From an uncultured Bacteroidota bacterium (GTDB lineage Bacteria > Bacteroidota > Bacteroidia > Bacteroidales > UBA12481): DNA of 33,871 bases. Below are positions 1 through 10,300 of the stretch, piece after piece. Position 1 is the stretch's first letter. Each line of letters opens with the position of its first letter. The notes under the pieces are model-generated. The model made no database searches. It saw only the letters and a program-made list of their open reading frames with translations, and had not been told where the DNA came from. Location: assembly GCA_903919925.1 (NCBI GenBank), contig CAIXKO010000436.1:1-33871 (forward strand), written 5' to 3'. Position numbers and translations under genes: made by a program.

Positions 1-1625
1 GGAAGAGTGCGAAAGAAAGAGAAGAGTCATTGTCGGAAAAGGATATCCAGCTTCGGGTACTCCGGAATTTCATTTCCGAGAATTTTCAACCAGGAGCATC
101 CGATAACCGAATGATGTTCAACATGAACGGCCCATCGATGTCGACTGATACTGACAAGAAGTTTTCACTTTTCCCAAACTTCTTCACCTTTGTTAATCAT
201 CTGGGATCTGATCAGTATCCGGTTCTTAATATCGCTTTGGAATCCTATTTAAGTAATACCGGCGAAACTCAAATGGGCGGATTTGGAATGGGGACCAGCG
301 GATTAAGCGCTGCAGAACAGGCCAATGTTGAGTTGCAGAAGAAATCATTTAAGAAACTGCTGAGCACAGATATGGATAATCTGGCTTTACGTCAGGTTAT
401 CGATGCCAAAGGAAAGTATTTCTTTACCTACCTCGAAGCGGTTGCCGGATCGGTGGATTTCATGCCATTTATTCTGGAGGAAATAGCAAAATCGCAATAT
501 AAAACGATTGATTTTGAGGATTTTACAGCTGATTTTAAAGCTAAATTTAATTTTGATGCAGATTCATTAGCCAATAAATGGTTTAATGCGGATCAGCTTC
601 CCGGATATCTGATTGGCCATGTACGCGTTATAGAAGTGCAGCAGGATGATCGTACCCGCTACCAGTTATTATATGATGTATCCAATCCTTCAAAAGAGAG
701 TGGACTGATACAGATCACTCTCCGTGCAGGTGGCCGGGGAGGAATGGGCCAGCGTGGTGGAGGTGGTGGTGGCGGAAGGGGCGGTGCCAGCTTCGCTCTT
801 GCAGGGAGAAATGCCGCAACCGATAAGTTTCTTGTTGTTCCGGCCGGTCAAGCCTTTCAGATTGGGTATGTACTCGATGACCAGCCTCGTGCCATGTCAG
901 TTAATACAATGATCTCAACCAATTTGCCTAATAATATCGGTTATCCGTTTCCAAAACTTGAACAGATAAAGGGCTATGAACCTATGGAAGGCATGAAACC
1001 GGTACCCGTGATCTTAACCATGAGTGAGCCTGGAGAAATTGTTGTTGATAATGAGGATACTGGCTTTTCAACGGTTGGGGCTGCATCGGTTAGCAGAATG
1101 GTAAAATGGTTAAAGATTAATGCAAAAAATCCGAACGTTCCTTATGAGAGCATGCGGTCCTGGAGGCCTCCGACTTTCTGGACACCGATTATCCAATCTG
1201 GCTTTTATGGTGATTTTGTGCGGTCGGCTGTTTATATGAAATCAGGTGATGGCGATATTTCGGTTGAATGGAGAACGATTATCCAGAAACCAGGTTTCTA
1301 CGATGTATACACTTTCCTGAGTCCCAACCTTGCCCGCATGGGTATGAGAATGGGTGGCGGAGGAGGCGGTGGACAGCGCCCACAAGGCGGAGGCCAGGGC
1401 GGGGGTATGGGCAACATGCCCGAAATAGCTGATGAATACCATTTTACGGTATTTCATTCCGAAGGCAAAGAGGATATTACCTTAGCCCTCAAATCTGCAG
1501 AAACCGGTTGGAACAAACTGGGATCATTCTATTATGGAGCTGATACTGCAAAAGTTGTAATGACCGACAAGAATACTGGTAAAACAGTAGTCGCAGATGC
1601 TGTTAAGTGGGTTAAACAGCAGTAG
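1..1625 (+). CDS. 3' part of a large protein with a probable M1-peptidase-like tail and a golvesin-like C-terminal domain (5' end outside window)
   Basis: The reading frame is open to the window edge. A TTG at 30 could serve as a start, but no stop precedes it, so the gene very probably begins upstream. Counting from that TTG, residues 85-200 resemble the helical tail of M1-type aminopeptidases (KGKYFFTYLEAVAGS, then WFNADQLPGY). The HExxH zinc site is not in the visible part. A beta-rich segment follows at about 200-330. From about 334 to the end the sequence resembles a golvesin/Xly-type domain: EIVVDNEDTGFS, GFYGDFVRSA, GWNKLGSFYYG and VVADAVKWV. Two glycine-rich inserts lie near residues 233-254 and 440-461. 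Bacteroidota encode large ABC-2 permease/M1-peptidase fusions, and the downstream ABC domain and permease make that a plausible identity for the whole protein, but this is inference. It lies 44 bp before the TolC-like gene on the same strand. Confidence 0.55.
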   Translation, partial: KSAKEREESLSEKDIQLRVLRNFISENFQPGASDNRMMFNMNGPSMSTDTDKKFSLFPNFFTFVNHLGSDQYPVLNIALESYLSNTGETQMGGFGMGTSGLSAAEQANVELQKKSFKKLLSTDMDNLALRQVIDAKGKYFFTYLEAVAGSVDFMPFILEEIAKSQYKTIDFEDFTADFKAKFNFDADSLANKWFNADQLPGYLIGHVRVIEVQQDDRTRYQLLYDVSNPSKESGLIQITLRAGGRGGMGQRGGGGGGGRGGASFALAGRNAATDKFLVVPAGQAFQIGYVLDDQPRAMSVNTMISTNLPNNIGYPFPKLEQIKGYEPMEGMKPVPVILTMSEPGEIVVDNEDTGFSTVGAASVSRMVKWLKINAKNPNVPYESMRSWRPPTFWTPIIQSGFYGDFVRSAVYMKSGDGDISVEWRTIIQKPGFYDVYTFLSPNLARMGMRMGGGGGGGQRPQGGGQGGGMGNMPEIADEYHFTVFHSEGKEDITLALKSAETGWNKLGSFYYGADTAKVVMTDKNTGKTVVADAVKWVKQQ

Positions 1626-1645
1626 CAAAAGGCAAAAGGCAAAAG
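1625..1645 (+). repeat. three perfect copies of a 7-bp tandem repeat (GCAAAAG) starting at a stop codon
   Basis: GCAAAAG occurs three times in succession. The first base is the last base of the TAG stop codon of the preceding gene. The repeat fills about half of the 44-bp spacer before the TolC-like gene. No hairpin is formed, so it is not an obvious terminator. Confidence 0.85.
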
Positions 1646-1669
1646 AATTTCGATAAACCTTAATAAATT

Positions 1670-3136
1670 ATGAATAAGAAAACGTTATTAATCGCCCTGG
1701 TTTTAAGTCTGGTTTTCTCAGGCACATCCTGGGCGCAGCAGCTGGTTAAACTACAAGATGCATTGTTGATTGCAGCAAAAAACAGTCCGGATATAAAAAT
1801 CGTGCAGCTGAATCTAATCCAGCAGCAGCAATTGCTGACAGCAACAGAAGCATCCTATAAGGCAAATTTCAGGATTAATACAACCCCTTTAAGTTATAGT
1901 AACGACAGGGTTTTTTATGCTCTTGACAATCAGTTTTATACAACCAAGAATTTGAAAACTGCCGGTAATTTCAACATCAGCCAAAGGTTGCCGTGGACTG
2001 ACGGTACTGTTACACTGTCCAACTCCTTGTTCTGGCAGCAGAGCAGTATTGAAAAATACGATAACGTAACGAAGAAATTCAACAATAACGTACGGTTGCA
2101 ATACGATCAGCCATTGTTTACTTATAACAAGATGAAGTTGGAATTGAATACCCTGCAGTTGTCATTTGAAAACTCACAGCTTAACTACAACATTCAGATG
2201 CTGCAGTTGGAGAAGTCTGTTACCCAGCAGTTCTATACCGTTTATAATCAGCAGATGAGATTACAGATTTCGCTGGATGAATATAATAATCAGAAAAAAA
2301 ATTACGAGATAATCAAGAACAAGGTTGAGGGGGGATTGTCAAGGCTCGAAGAGCTTTATCAGGCTGAGCTTAACCTGGCTTCGAGTAAATCTTCCTGGGA
2401 GAATGGCAAAGTTACCCTCGATAACGCCAAGGATAATTTCAAGATGCTGATCGGCATGGATATTTACAATGAGGTTAGCGTGTTAGCCGACCCTGTAGTT
2501 GATTCGGTTCCGGTAATTCTTGATGAGGCAATCAAACTTGCTCTTGACAACCGCATGGAATTAAGACAGCGGCAGATAAGCATTGAAAATGCAAAACAAA
2601 GTCTTACCCAGACTATGGCATTCAATTCCTTTCAGGGAAATCTTTCTTTATCCGTTGGTTTACTGGGAGACAACCAGGATTTAACAAAAGTTTACTCGGC
2701 TCCGGCGGATAATGAGCAGGTTGCTTTAACTTTACAGATTCCGATTTTTGACTGGGGCGAGCGTAAGGCAAGGATCAAGGCTTCACAAACAAGTATTGAA
2801 AGTCAACAGGTAAATTATGATGACCAGAGAAACACTATTGTTCAGACCGTTCGTCAAACGTACCGGAACCTTCAAAATCTGCTGAACCAAATTACTATCG
2901 CAGAACAAAACGTACGCAATGCCCAGCTTACTTACGAAATCAATAATGAGCGATATCTTAATGGCGATTTAACCGGTATGAACCTTAACCTGTTCCAAAC
3001 GCAGCTATCGTCAAAAAAACTTGATCTTATTAATGCCCAGATCAATTATAAATTGGAAATACTGAACATGAAGATTCAGACTCTGTTTGACTGGGAAACC
3101 AAAACATCTATTGTACCAACTGAAATCAAAAAATAG
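1670..3136 (+). CDS. TolC-family outer-membrane efflux protein
   Basis: This 488-residue protein starts with a clear signal peptide (about residues 1-23, ending SWA before QQ) and has the length and repeat layout of TolC-like outer-membrane factors. Two related halves carry long amphipathic helices rich in Q, N, L and E, for example residues 155-250 and 300-470. The short conserved pattern IPIFDWGERKARI near residue 360 is typical of the family. Such proteins form trimeric channels that join an inner-membrane exporter and periplasmic adaptor to the outside. The gene is nine bases ahead of the adaptor gene and is followed by two RND permease genes, so it is probably the outer-membrane exit of that export system. 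The substrate cannot be read from the sequence. Confidence 0.93.
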   Translation: MNKKTLLIALVLSLVFSGTSWAQQLVKLQDALLIAAKNSPDIKIVQLNLIQQQQLLTATEASYKANFRINTTPLSYSNDRVFYALDNQFYTTKNLKTAGNFNISQRLPWTDGTVTLSNSLFWQQSSIEKYDNVTKKFNNNVRLQYDQPLFTYNKMKLELNTLQLSFENSQLNYNIQMLQLEKSVTQQFYTVYNQQMRLQISLDEYNNQKKNYEIIKNKVEGGLSRLEELYQAELNLASSKSSWENGKVTLDNAKDNFKMLIGMDIYNEVSVLADPVVDSVPVILDEAIKLALDNRMELRQRQISIENAKQSLTQTMAFNSFQGNLSLSVGLLGDNQDLTKVYSAPADNEQVALTLQIPIFDWGERKARIKASQTSIESQQVNYDDQRNTIVQTVRQTYRNLQNLLNQITIAEQNVRNAQLTYEINNERYLNGDLTGMNLNLFQTQLSSKKLDLINAQINYKLEILNMKIQTLFDWETKTSIVPTEIKK

Positions 3137-3145
3137 TAAACTGAT

Positions 3146-4216
3146 ATGAAATTTTACCGAAACTCCCTAATTACCTTCTTGTTTTCCGGATTAGCCATTC
3201 TGGTTATCAGCGGTTGCAAGAACCAGCAAACTGATGCTGCTACCGAAGTTGCCGTACCGGTATCTGTTTTGGACATTAAGCTATCATCCATAGAGGAATT
3301 CCTTGAAACCAACGGAACTGTTTACCCAACACGTGAGGTTGAGCTAAAGTCTGAAATGTCAGGTAAATATGTACTTCAGAATAATCCCCGTGCCGGACGA
3401 CCATGGTTGCTAGGCGACCAGGTAAGTGCAGGTGACGTGATCGTTAAATTTGAAGATGCCGAATATGTGAATGGTATACAGATTGACTCGAAAAAGCTGA
3501 ATCTTGATGTATCGGAAAACGAGTTTAAGAAACAAAAATCTCTTTTGGATAAGGGAGGAGCCACAGAACGGGAACTGGCCACATCGCAGCAAGCATTGAT
3601 CAATGCAAGATATACTTATACCGCTGCTGAATTGCAAATGGCAAAGATGATTGTAAAAGCCCCTTTTGCCGGAGTTATTGTTGACCTTCCATTTTATACA
3701 TCCGGAAACAAACTGACAACGGGCCAGTCACTGGTCAAAATTATGGATTACAAGAAATTGTACATGGAATTTCAGTTGCCAGAGAAAGACCTCAGGAAAA
3801 TTTCGGTCAATCAGCGAGTGAGAGTCCTGAATTACGCTTTGCCAGATGATACCTTGTACGGTTTGGTTAACCAGCTTTCACCTGCCATCAGTCCGGAAAC
3901 CCGAAATTTCAAGGGTTCATTGACTATATTAAACGATGACCTTAGATTACGTCCGGGTAGTTATATCAAAGCAGAAATTATTACCCAGAAAAAGGATAGC
4001 ACCATTGTTATTCCCAAAAACATCATTGTTTCACGTCAGCGGGGGAAAACCGTGTTTGTTATAGATCAAAACACAGCGATGGAAAGGCTGATTACCACGG
4101 GTTTAGAGAATCCGGATTCCGTTGAAATTGTAAAAGGCCTGATGAAGAATGACCGGATTGTTACTCAAGGATTTGAAACCCTTGGCAACCGTTCAAAAGT
4201 TAAAATCGTCCGATAG
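3146..4216 (+). CDS. RND efflux periplasmic adaptor (membrane fusion protein), lipoprotein
   Basis: The 356-residue protein has a lipoprotein signal peptide with lipobox VISGC, the lipidated cysteine being near residue 24. The order of parts is that of HlyD/AcrA-type adaptors. A barrel-sandwich half comes first (about 55-110), then a short helical hairpin containing KKLNLDVSENEFKKQKSLLDK, the returning lipoyl half (KAPFAGVIVDL, about 170), a beta-barrel domain, and a membrane-proximal domain ending near 356. The hairpin is short, which suits tip-to-tip contact with a TolC-type channel. It is anchored in the inner membrane by the lipid and links the RND permeases to the TolC-like protein encoded just upstream. 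The spacing is nine bases to the gene before and twenty to the gene after, so all are probably co-transcribed. Confidence 0.93.
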   Translation: MKFYRNSLITFLFSGLAILVISGCKNQQTDAATEVAVPVSVLDIKLSSIEEFLETNGTVYPTREVELKSEMSGKYVLQNNPRAGRPWLLGDQVSAGDVIVKFEDAEYVNGIQIDSKKLNLDVSENEFKKQKSLLDKGGATERELATSQQALINARYTYTAAELQMAKMIVKAPFAGVIVDLPFYTSGNKLTTGQSLVKIMDYKKLYMEFQLPEKDLRKISVNQRVRVLNYALPDDTLYGLVNQLSPAISPETRNFKGSLTILNDDLRLRPGSYIKAEIITQKKDSTIVIPKNIIVSRQRGKTVFVIDQNTAMERLITTGLENPDSVEIVKGLMKNDRIVTQGFETLGNRSKVKIVR

Positions 4217-4236
4217 CAGGACTTATTCTAATCATT

Positions 4237-7200
4237 ATGAGAAAGATTACCGAGTTTTCAGTCAGATACCCGGTCACAGTTACCATGTTTATCCTGGCAG
4301 TAATACTGCTGGGGTATATCTCCTTTGGTAAGCTGGGCACGGATCTGTTTCCGAAGCTTAACAATCCAAGGATATACATTGAGCTTAAAGCAGGCCAGCG
4401 CCCTCCTGAAGAAGTTGAGAAATTGTTTGTGGATCCGATCGAGTCCGTTTGTATCAGGCAGAGCCAGGTTACCGGAGTTAATTCAGTAACCCGCGTAGGT
4501 ACCGCTCAGGTTACTGTTGAATATGCGTGGAATAAGGATATGGACGATGCTTTTCTGGAATTGCAGAAGGCACTCGGAACCTATTCCCAGAACAGTGATA
4601 TTGAATCGCTGACCATAACGCAGCACGACCCGAATCAATCGCCGGTTATGCTTGTGGCTATGCGCCATGAGACAATGGTTGATATGGACGAACTCAGGCA
4701 GATTGGCGAAAACTACCTTCGTAATGAGCTAGTCAGGCTCGAGGGTGTAGCAGATGTTCAGTTGGAAGGTCAGGAGCAGAAAGAAGTTCTGATCAGCACC
4801 AATCCGTATTTGCTCAATGCATTTGGAATTACCACCTCTGAGATTACCTCCCAGATTACTAATTACAATAGGAATGTCTCTGGCGGATCCATCGTTGAAA
4901 TGGGTACCCAATATGTAATTAAGGGAGTTAGCGTGTTTTCGAGCCTGAACGATATATCGTCACTGATTGTTGGATTCAAAAGCGGAACCGCTGCAGCTAC
5001 CGGAACATCGACGACTGCTGCTACTACAACCCGGGTACCAGTTTTCCTAAGGGATGTGGCCAAGGTGGAATTTAAAAACAAGGAGCCTAATAATATTGTC
5101 AGGATAAACGGCCAGCGGGCTATAGGTCTGGCAATTTATAAAGAACCAAGCTTCAACACCGTCAAAGCTGTTGATCAGCTTAAGGAGGAGTTTATTGTAC
5201 TCCAGAAATCTCTGCCGGGTTATACTTTCGAGATCATACAAGATCAGGGAACATTTATTTCCAAAGCCATCGGAGAGGTTGAGTCAAGCGCTTTAATTGG
5301 TATGGCACTTGCTGTATTTATTATGTTTGTTTTCTTCCGGAGAATAGGGTCAACATTGATTGCCAGTGCTGCAATTCCTATTTCCATCATTGCGACATTC
5401 AACCTGATGTATTTTAACGGGTTGACAATGAACCTGATGACTTTGGGAGGGCTTGCACTTGGTGCGGGGATGCTCGTGGATAATGCGATTGTAGTTATCG
5501 AAAGTATTTTCAGGAATCTGGAAAAGGGAATGTCCATAAGAGAGGCATCGATAACCGGGACCTCAGTGGTTGGAGGGGCGATTTTTGCTGTAACTATCAC
5601 ACACATTGTGGTATTTCTGCCGATCGTATTTCTGCATGGAGCATCGGGTGAACTATTCAAGGATATGGCCTGGACCGTGGCCTTCTCGCTTATTTGTTCA
5701 CTGATTGTTGCCATGTTTGTTATACCGATGTTGTTTGACCGGTTTATGAGACCGGTTAGTGCAGCCAGCCAGTTGAAAGCAATTGGATTTAAATGGTATC
5801 CGAAAGTTCTGGAGCAATTTCTTCGTTTCAAATGGCTGATTATATTCATTTCCTTGGTTCTGATTGGCGGCGCTGCCATGCTGATCAAACCGATAGGTAG
5901 CGAGTTTATGCCGCGCACCGAAGCAAAGGAGTTTACCATTAATATTCGTTTGCCTGAGGGAACGCAACTCATGCGGACCGACCAGGCGGTGAAAACACTG
6001 GAAACAATGATCCGTGAATTGCTTGGGAAAGACCTTAAAAATCTTTATACACGTGTTGGACCCTCAGCTGCCAGTGCAACCAATGATCAATCGATTTTTG
6101 AGAGCGAGAATACTGCTTCACTGAAAGTATCGCTTATAGATAAAGCGGCCAGAACCAGTGATGTTTTACTCACGGATCTGGGCAAGTTATTCAGTTCGAT
6201 GCCTGAGATGCAATTTAGCTTTGTTCTGGATGAAACCGCACTTCAGGCAACTCTCGGAACCGATGAGGCCCCGATCATGGTTGAAGTGGTTGGTAAGGAT
6301 TTTATCCATATCGATCGATTAACAAAGGAGGTTGAAACCATTATGCAGAGTAATGGTGATCTTTTCAATATCGAATCTTCCATTCAGAGTGGAGCACCGG
6401 AAGTGGAACTGGTAATCGACCGCTATCGGGCTGGAATGTATAATATCACGATAGATCAGATAACCAGCCAGGTAACACAATTACTGACCGGTACTGCAGC
6501 AGGCAAATTTGATTATAAAGGCGAGATGACCGAAATCCGCCTGAAACTGCCTGATGTAGAAGTTGATCAATTGCAGGATATTATGCTGAAAGTGGGAGCC
6601 AACACAGTACGGCTCGGCGATGTGGCAAATATCAGGGAAGTTAATGCACCAAAGGAAATACTGAGGACAAACCAGAACCGCGTAGGTCAGGTATCTGCCC
6701 AGTTTAAGAAAGGTAAACCGATCGACCAGGTTATCAAAAATCTGGATGTGAATCTTAAGCAAGTGGTTTTACCTCCGGGATATACAATCAGGCAAGCCGG
6801 TGAGGAGCTGAAACGTAAAGAGTCGATGAAGAACCTGGGCTTTGCGCTGATTCTATCACTCATTCTTGTATACATGGTTCTCGCTTCACAGTTTGAATCC
6901 TTGATTCATCCATTCACCATCATGTTGACGATTCCCCTGGCCGGAGTGGGTACGGTTCTGTTATTCTTCATTTTGGGAATGCCTTTCAGTATGATGGCTT
7001 ATATCGGAATAATAATGCTTGCGGGGATAGCGGTAAGTAACTCTATCCTGCTGATTGATGCAATCACAAAGTTAAGGCTTGGAGGAATGAACAGGCACGA
7101 TGCCATACTTGAGGCTGGTTTTATGAGAATCCGGCCGATCCTGATGACCAGCCTGACAACTATCCTGGGGCTGGTTCCGATGACCATTGGAATCGGGCAG

Positions 7201-7362
7201 AGTGCTTCACTTAGAGCTCCTATGGCATTGGCTGTAATCGGTGGTCTGGTTACCAGTACCATCCTTACCCTGATAGTGATTCCATGTTATTATGATGTTA
7301 TTGACCGGATCACATCAAGGAAAAAGAATGCTCAGGCACAAATAGTTAAGGAGAACTCCTGA
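4237..7362 (+). CDS. RND efflux permease, HAE-1/AcrB-like (first of two)
   Basis: This 1041-residue protein has the full AcrB-type arrangement: TM1 at about 12-32, a large periplasmic domain, TM2-6 at about 345-500, TM7 near 535-555, a second periplasmic domain, and TM8-12 at about 865-1025. In TM4 the usual acidic pair is replaced by Asp-Asn (GMLVDNAIVVIES). In TM10 the lysine of AcrB is a serine (GIAVSNSILLID). An Ala/Thr-rich low-complexity stretch, TAAATGTSTTAATTT, interrupts the first periplasmic domain near residues 250-266. RND pumps work as trimers and use the proton gradient. With two different RND genes in a row, a heterotrimer such as MdtBC is possible. Its stop overlaps the next start (TGATG), and AAGGAG at 7348-7353 is an unusually strong ribosome binding site for Bacteroidota. 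Confidence 0.95.
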   Translation: MRKITEFSVRYPVTVTMFILAVILLGYISFGKLGTDLFPKLNNPRIYIELKAGQRPPEEVEKLFVDPIESVCIRQSQVTGVNSVTRVGTAQVTVEYAWNKDMDDAFLELQKALGTYSQNSDIESLTITQHDPNQSPVMLVAMRHETMVDMDELRQIGENYLRNELVRLEGVADVQLEGQEQKEVLISTNPYLLNAFGITTSEITSQITNYNRNVSGGSIVEMGTQYVIKGVSVFSSLNDISSLIVGFKSGTAAATGTSTTAATTTRVPVFLRDVAKVEFKNKEPNNIVRINGQRAIGLAIYKEPSFNTVKAVDQLKEEFIVLQKSLPGYTFEIIQDQGTFISKAIGEVESSALIGMALAVFIMFVFFRRIGSTLIASAAIPISIIATFNLMYFNGLTMNLMTLGGLALGAGMLVDNAIVVIESIFRNLEKGMSIREASITGTSVVGGAIFAVTITHIVVFLPIVFLHGASGELFKDMAWTVAFSLICSLIVAMFVIPMLFDRFMRPVSAASQLKAIGFKWYPKVLEQFLRFKWLIIFISLVLIGGAAMLIKPIGSEFMPRTEAKEFTINIRLPEGTQLMRTDQAVKTLETMIRELLGKDLKNLYTRVGPSAASATNDQSIFESENTASLKVSLIDKAARTSDVLLTDLGKLFSSMPEMQFSFVLDETALQATLGTDEAPIMVEVVGKDFIHIDRLTKEVETIMQSNGDLFNIESSIQSGAPEVELVIDRYRAGMYNITIDQITSQVTQLLTGTAAGKFDYKGEMTEIRLKLPDVEVDQLQDIMLKVGANTVRLGDVANIREVNAPKEILRTNQNRVGQVSAQFKKGKPIDQVIKNLDVNLKQVVLPPGYTIRQAGEELKRKESMKNLGFALILSLILVYMVLASQFESLIHPFTIMLTIPLAGVGTVLLFFILGMPFSMMAYIGIIMLAGIAVSNSILLIDAITKLRLGGMNRHDAILEAGFMRIRPILMTSLTTILGLVPMTIGIGQSASLRAPMALAVIGGLVTSTILTLIVIPCYYDVIDRITSRKKNAQAQIVKENS

Positions 7363-10300
7363 TGAAGGCGATCGTAACACGCAAGGTTTTGATCTCGATG
7401 ATTTTCATCGGGCTGACCTTACTTGGAATAGTATCCTACCGTCAGCTAAAGGTGGAGCTCTTTCCTAATGCGGAGTCACCGTACCTTGTGGTTCAGGTGT
7501 CTTCGCAAACGGAGGTGGATCCGGGATATATGGAGAAGCAGGCTGTTATTCCTTTAGAAGGTGCAGTTGGTGGACTTCCCGGTATCAAGGAACTTACCTC
7601 GACCGCTGCGCAGAGGAGAGGTACAATTACCGTTGCTTATGAGCCAAAAACCAACCTGAAATATGCTCAGCTTAAACTTCAGGAACGAATTGATGAAGTG
7701 AAGGCGACTTTGCCAACAGAATTCACTGTCACTGTTATGAAAGTTGATCTTCAACAAGCCTCCAGCATGTTGATGACTATGGAAGTAAGGGGTGCAGGTG
7801 GAGCTAATCGAATCCGGCAGATCACTGATGAGAAAATCACACCAAGAATTGAAAATGTTGATGGGATTGCTGGTGTGACCGTATTTGGCGGTCAGGAGAA
7901 AACTCTTGAGATTACTCTTGACAAAGATGCATGCGATGCGTATGGGATTACTCCTTTTCAGGTGAGGAATGCCATTGCCCAGAACGGACGTGACCGCACA
8001 TTTGCCGGCCGTGCTTTTTCAGGGAACAAAATGTATTTTGTTCATGTGACTGCAGAATATGTTGATCCAAAAGAGATTGAGAATATTGTTATCAAGGAAG
8101 CCGGACCAGTTTTGCTAAAGGATGTGGCTTCCGTTTATTTCGGAGTAAAGGAACAGACTTCCTATGCCCGCGTGAACGGAATGGAATCTGTTACGCTCAA
8201 TCTGGTGGCTGATTCCCAGGTGAACATAATCGATATTTCACATTCGGTGAAATTACTTATCGAAGAACTGAACAAAGAATTTGGCCCCCTGGGAATTGAG
8301 ATCAAAGTTCAGGAGAACCTGGCTGAAACGATGGAAAAGAACATCGATTCGATCATTGATCTTGCCATTACCGGAGGTTTGCTCGCTATGTTCATCCTTT
8401 GGATATTCCTGAAAAATGGACGGTTAGTTTTGTCCATTGCGCTGGCAATTCCAATATCGGTTTATGTTGCATTCAACGCCTTTTATGCATTTGGAATAAC
8501 AATCAACAGCCTTACACTGGTTGGTATGGCTTTGGCAATCGGGATGCTTGTTGATAACAGTGTTGTAGTGCTGGAAAATGTTTACAGGCACGCGGCGAGG
8601 GGAGAGTCGCCCGATATTGCGGTTACGCAGGGGACGTCAGAGGTTTGGCGTTCCGTAGTTGCTTCAACTCTAACCACTGTAACGGTATTTCTACCATTCC
8701 TTTTTTCAGAGAATTACCTGATCAGGACTTTAGGAACCAATGTTGGAATATCAATTATTTCAACCTTGCTCATCTCCCTGATGGTGGCGCTGCTCCTTGT
8801 TCCCATGCTCACCCATTTTACGCTGAAAAGCTCGCCAAACAAAGGGCCTCAGATTTTCGAAAAGATTTCGCTTCATAAGCGGATGGTTCAGATATATGTG
8901 CTGATCCTGAAATCCGGGTTGCGCAATCCTGCGGGAACCGTTATTGGGGCAATGATCATGTTTTTCCTTACCCTGTTTGCAGCTTTGGCTTTATCGAACG
9001 ATACGCTAAAAGAGGCACAGATCAATCAGATAAGGATTTCCATTACCATGCCCCAGGGGACGACATTGGATAAAACCGACCTTACGGTAAAAACCATTGA
9101 AGAAAGATTGATGGACTTGCCGGAGAAGGAGGATCTCGTGACTTCAACCCAGGAAGCTCAGGCAACGGTTACAGTGAAGCTTTACGAAAAATTCGAAGAC
9201 ATAAAAAAACGAAAGCTTCCTGAAATCAAAGCTGACATTGAGAATAAAATCAGGAACATACCTCAGATCACTTATGAATTTCAGCAGTCATCGAGCTCCG
9301 GATTCTCCGGTAGTGGTGGAGGCGGCGGAGTTTCAGCCGGTGGTGGAGGTTTGGAAAGCTTAATGGGTATTGGCACACAGCAGGAAAGTGTTATCATCAA
9401 AGGACAGAACTTTGATTTAATGAAGGCTGTGGCTGAGGATGTTAAGTATTATCTTGATGATCTTACCACTATAACGCAGTCTACTGTAAGTGTTCAGGAT
9501 AACCGTCCGGAGGTGAGAATGGCATTCAATACCAGGGAGATGGGTGAACGAAATGTATCGCTTTCTTCGGTAATGTCAGAGTTGAGTTCTTTTCCAACGG
9601 AAGTTACAGCAGGAGTTAAGTTCAAGGAAGGTACCGAGGAATATGATATCCTGATAAAATATGATGAGGTTATTGTAGATAAGAACAAGACCCGTACGAT
9701 GACTGATCTTCAAACCATGGATGTTCCTTCGACCGACGGGAGCAGGCATCGGCTTACGGACCTGGCAAAGGTTTATTTTGCATTTGGTATGGGCACAATC
9801 AGCAGGTTGAATCAGGAAAAACAGATCAAGGTCACTTATCGATTTGATGCTGAAACAAATGGTTCAAAAACCTTGCTTGAGGCAGCCCGGGGAGATGTGG
9901 ATAACCTGGTGTCAGGTATGAAAATTCCTGCCGGTGTTGCGGTTGAGGTACAACATGAAGTAAATCAGTTTGCTGACTTCTATTTCCTGATTGCGGCTGC
10001 CTTTATTTTGATTTTCATGATCATGGCAGCAGTATTCGAATCACTCAGCACGCCTTTTGTGTTGCTCCTATCGATTCCACTTGCAGGAATAGGTTCATTT
10101 CTAGCCATTTTGTTTACCAAAACCTCTCTTCTCAATGCCAATACTCTGATAGGGTTTATCATTCTCATCGGGATTGTAGTGAACAATGGGATTATTCTGA
10201 TTGACTATGCAAATATCCTTCGGAAAAATGGCAACAGGAAACTACGTGCACTAATGACTGCCGGTTTGGCCCGTTTGCGGCCGATCCTTATTACCGCGTG

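Noticed and set aside
5244-5972. 242-codon minus-strand frame inside the first RND gene
   Set aside because: It is antisense to highly conserved RND membrane and periplasmic sequence; its translation has no domain, signal or neighbour support.
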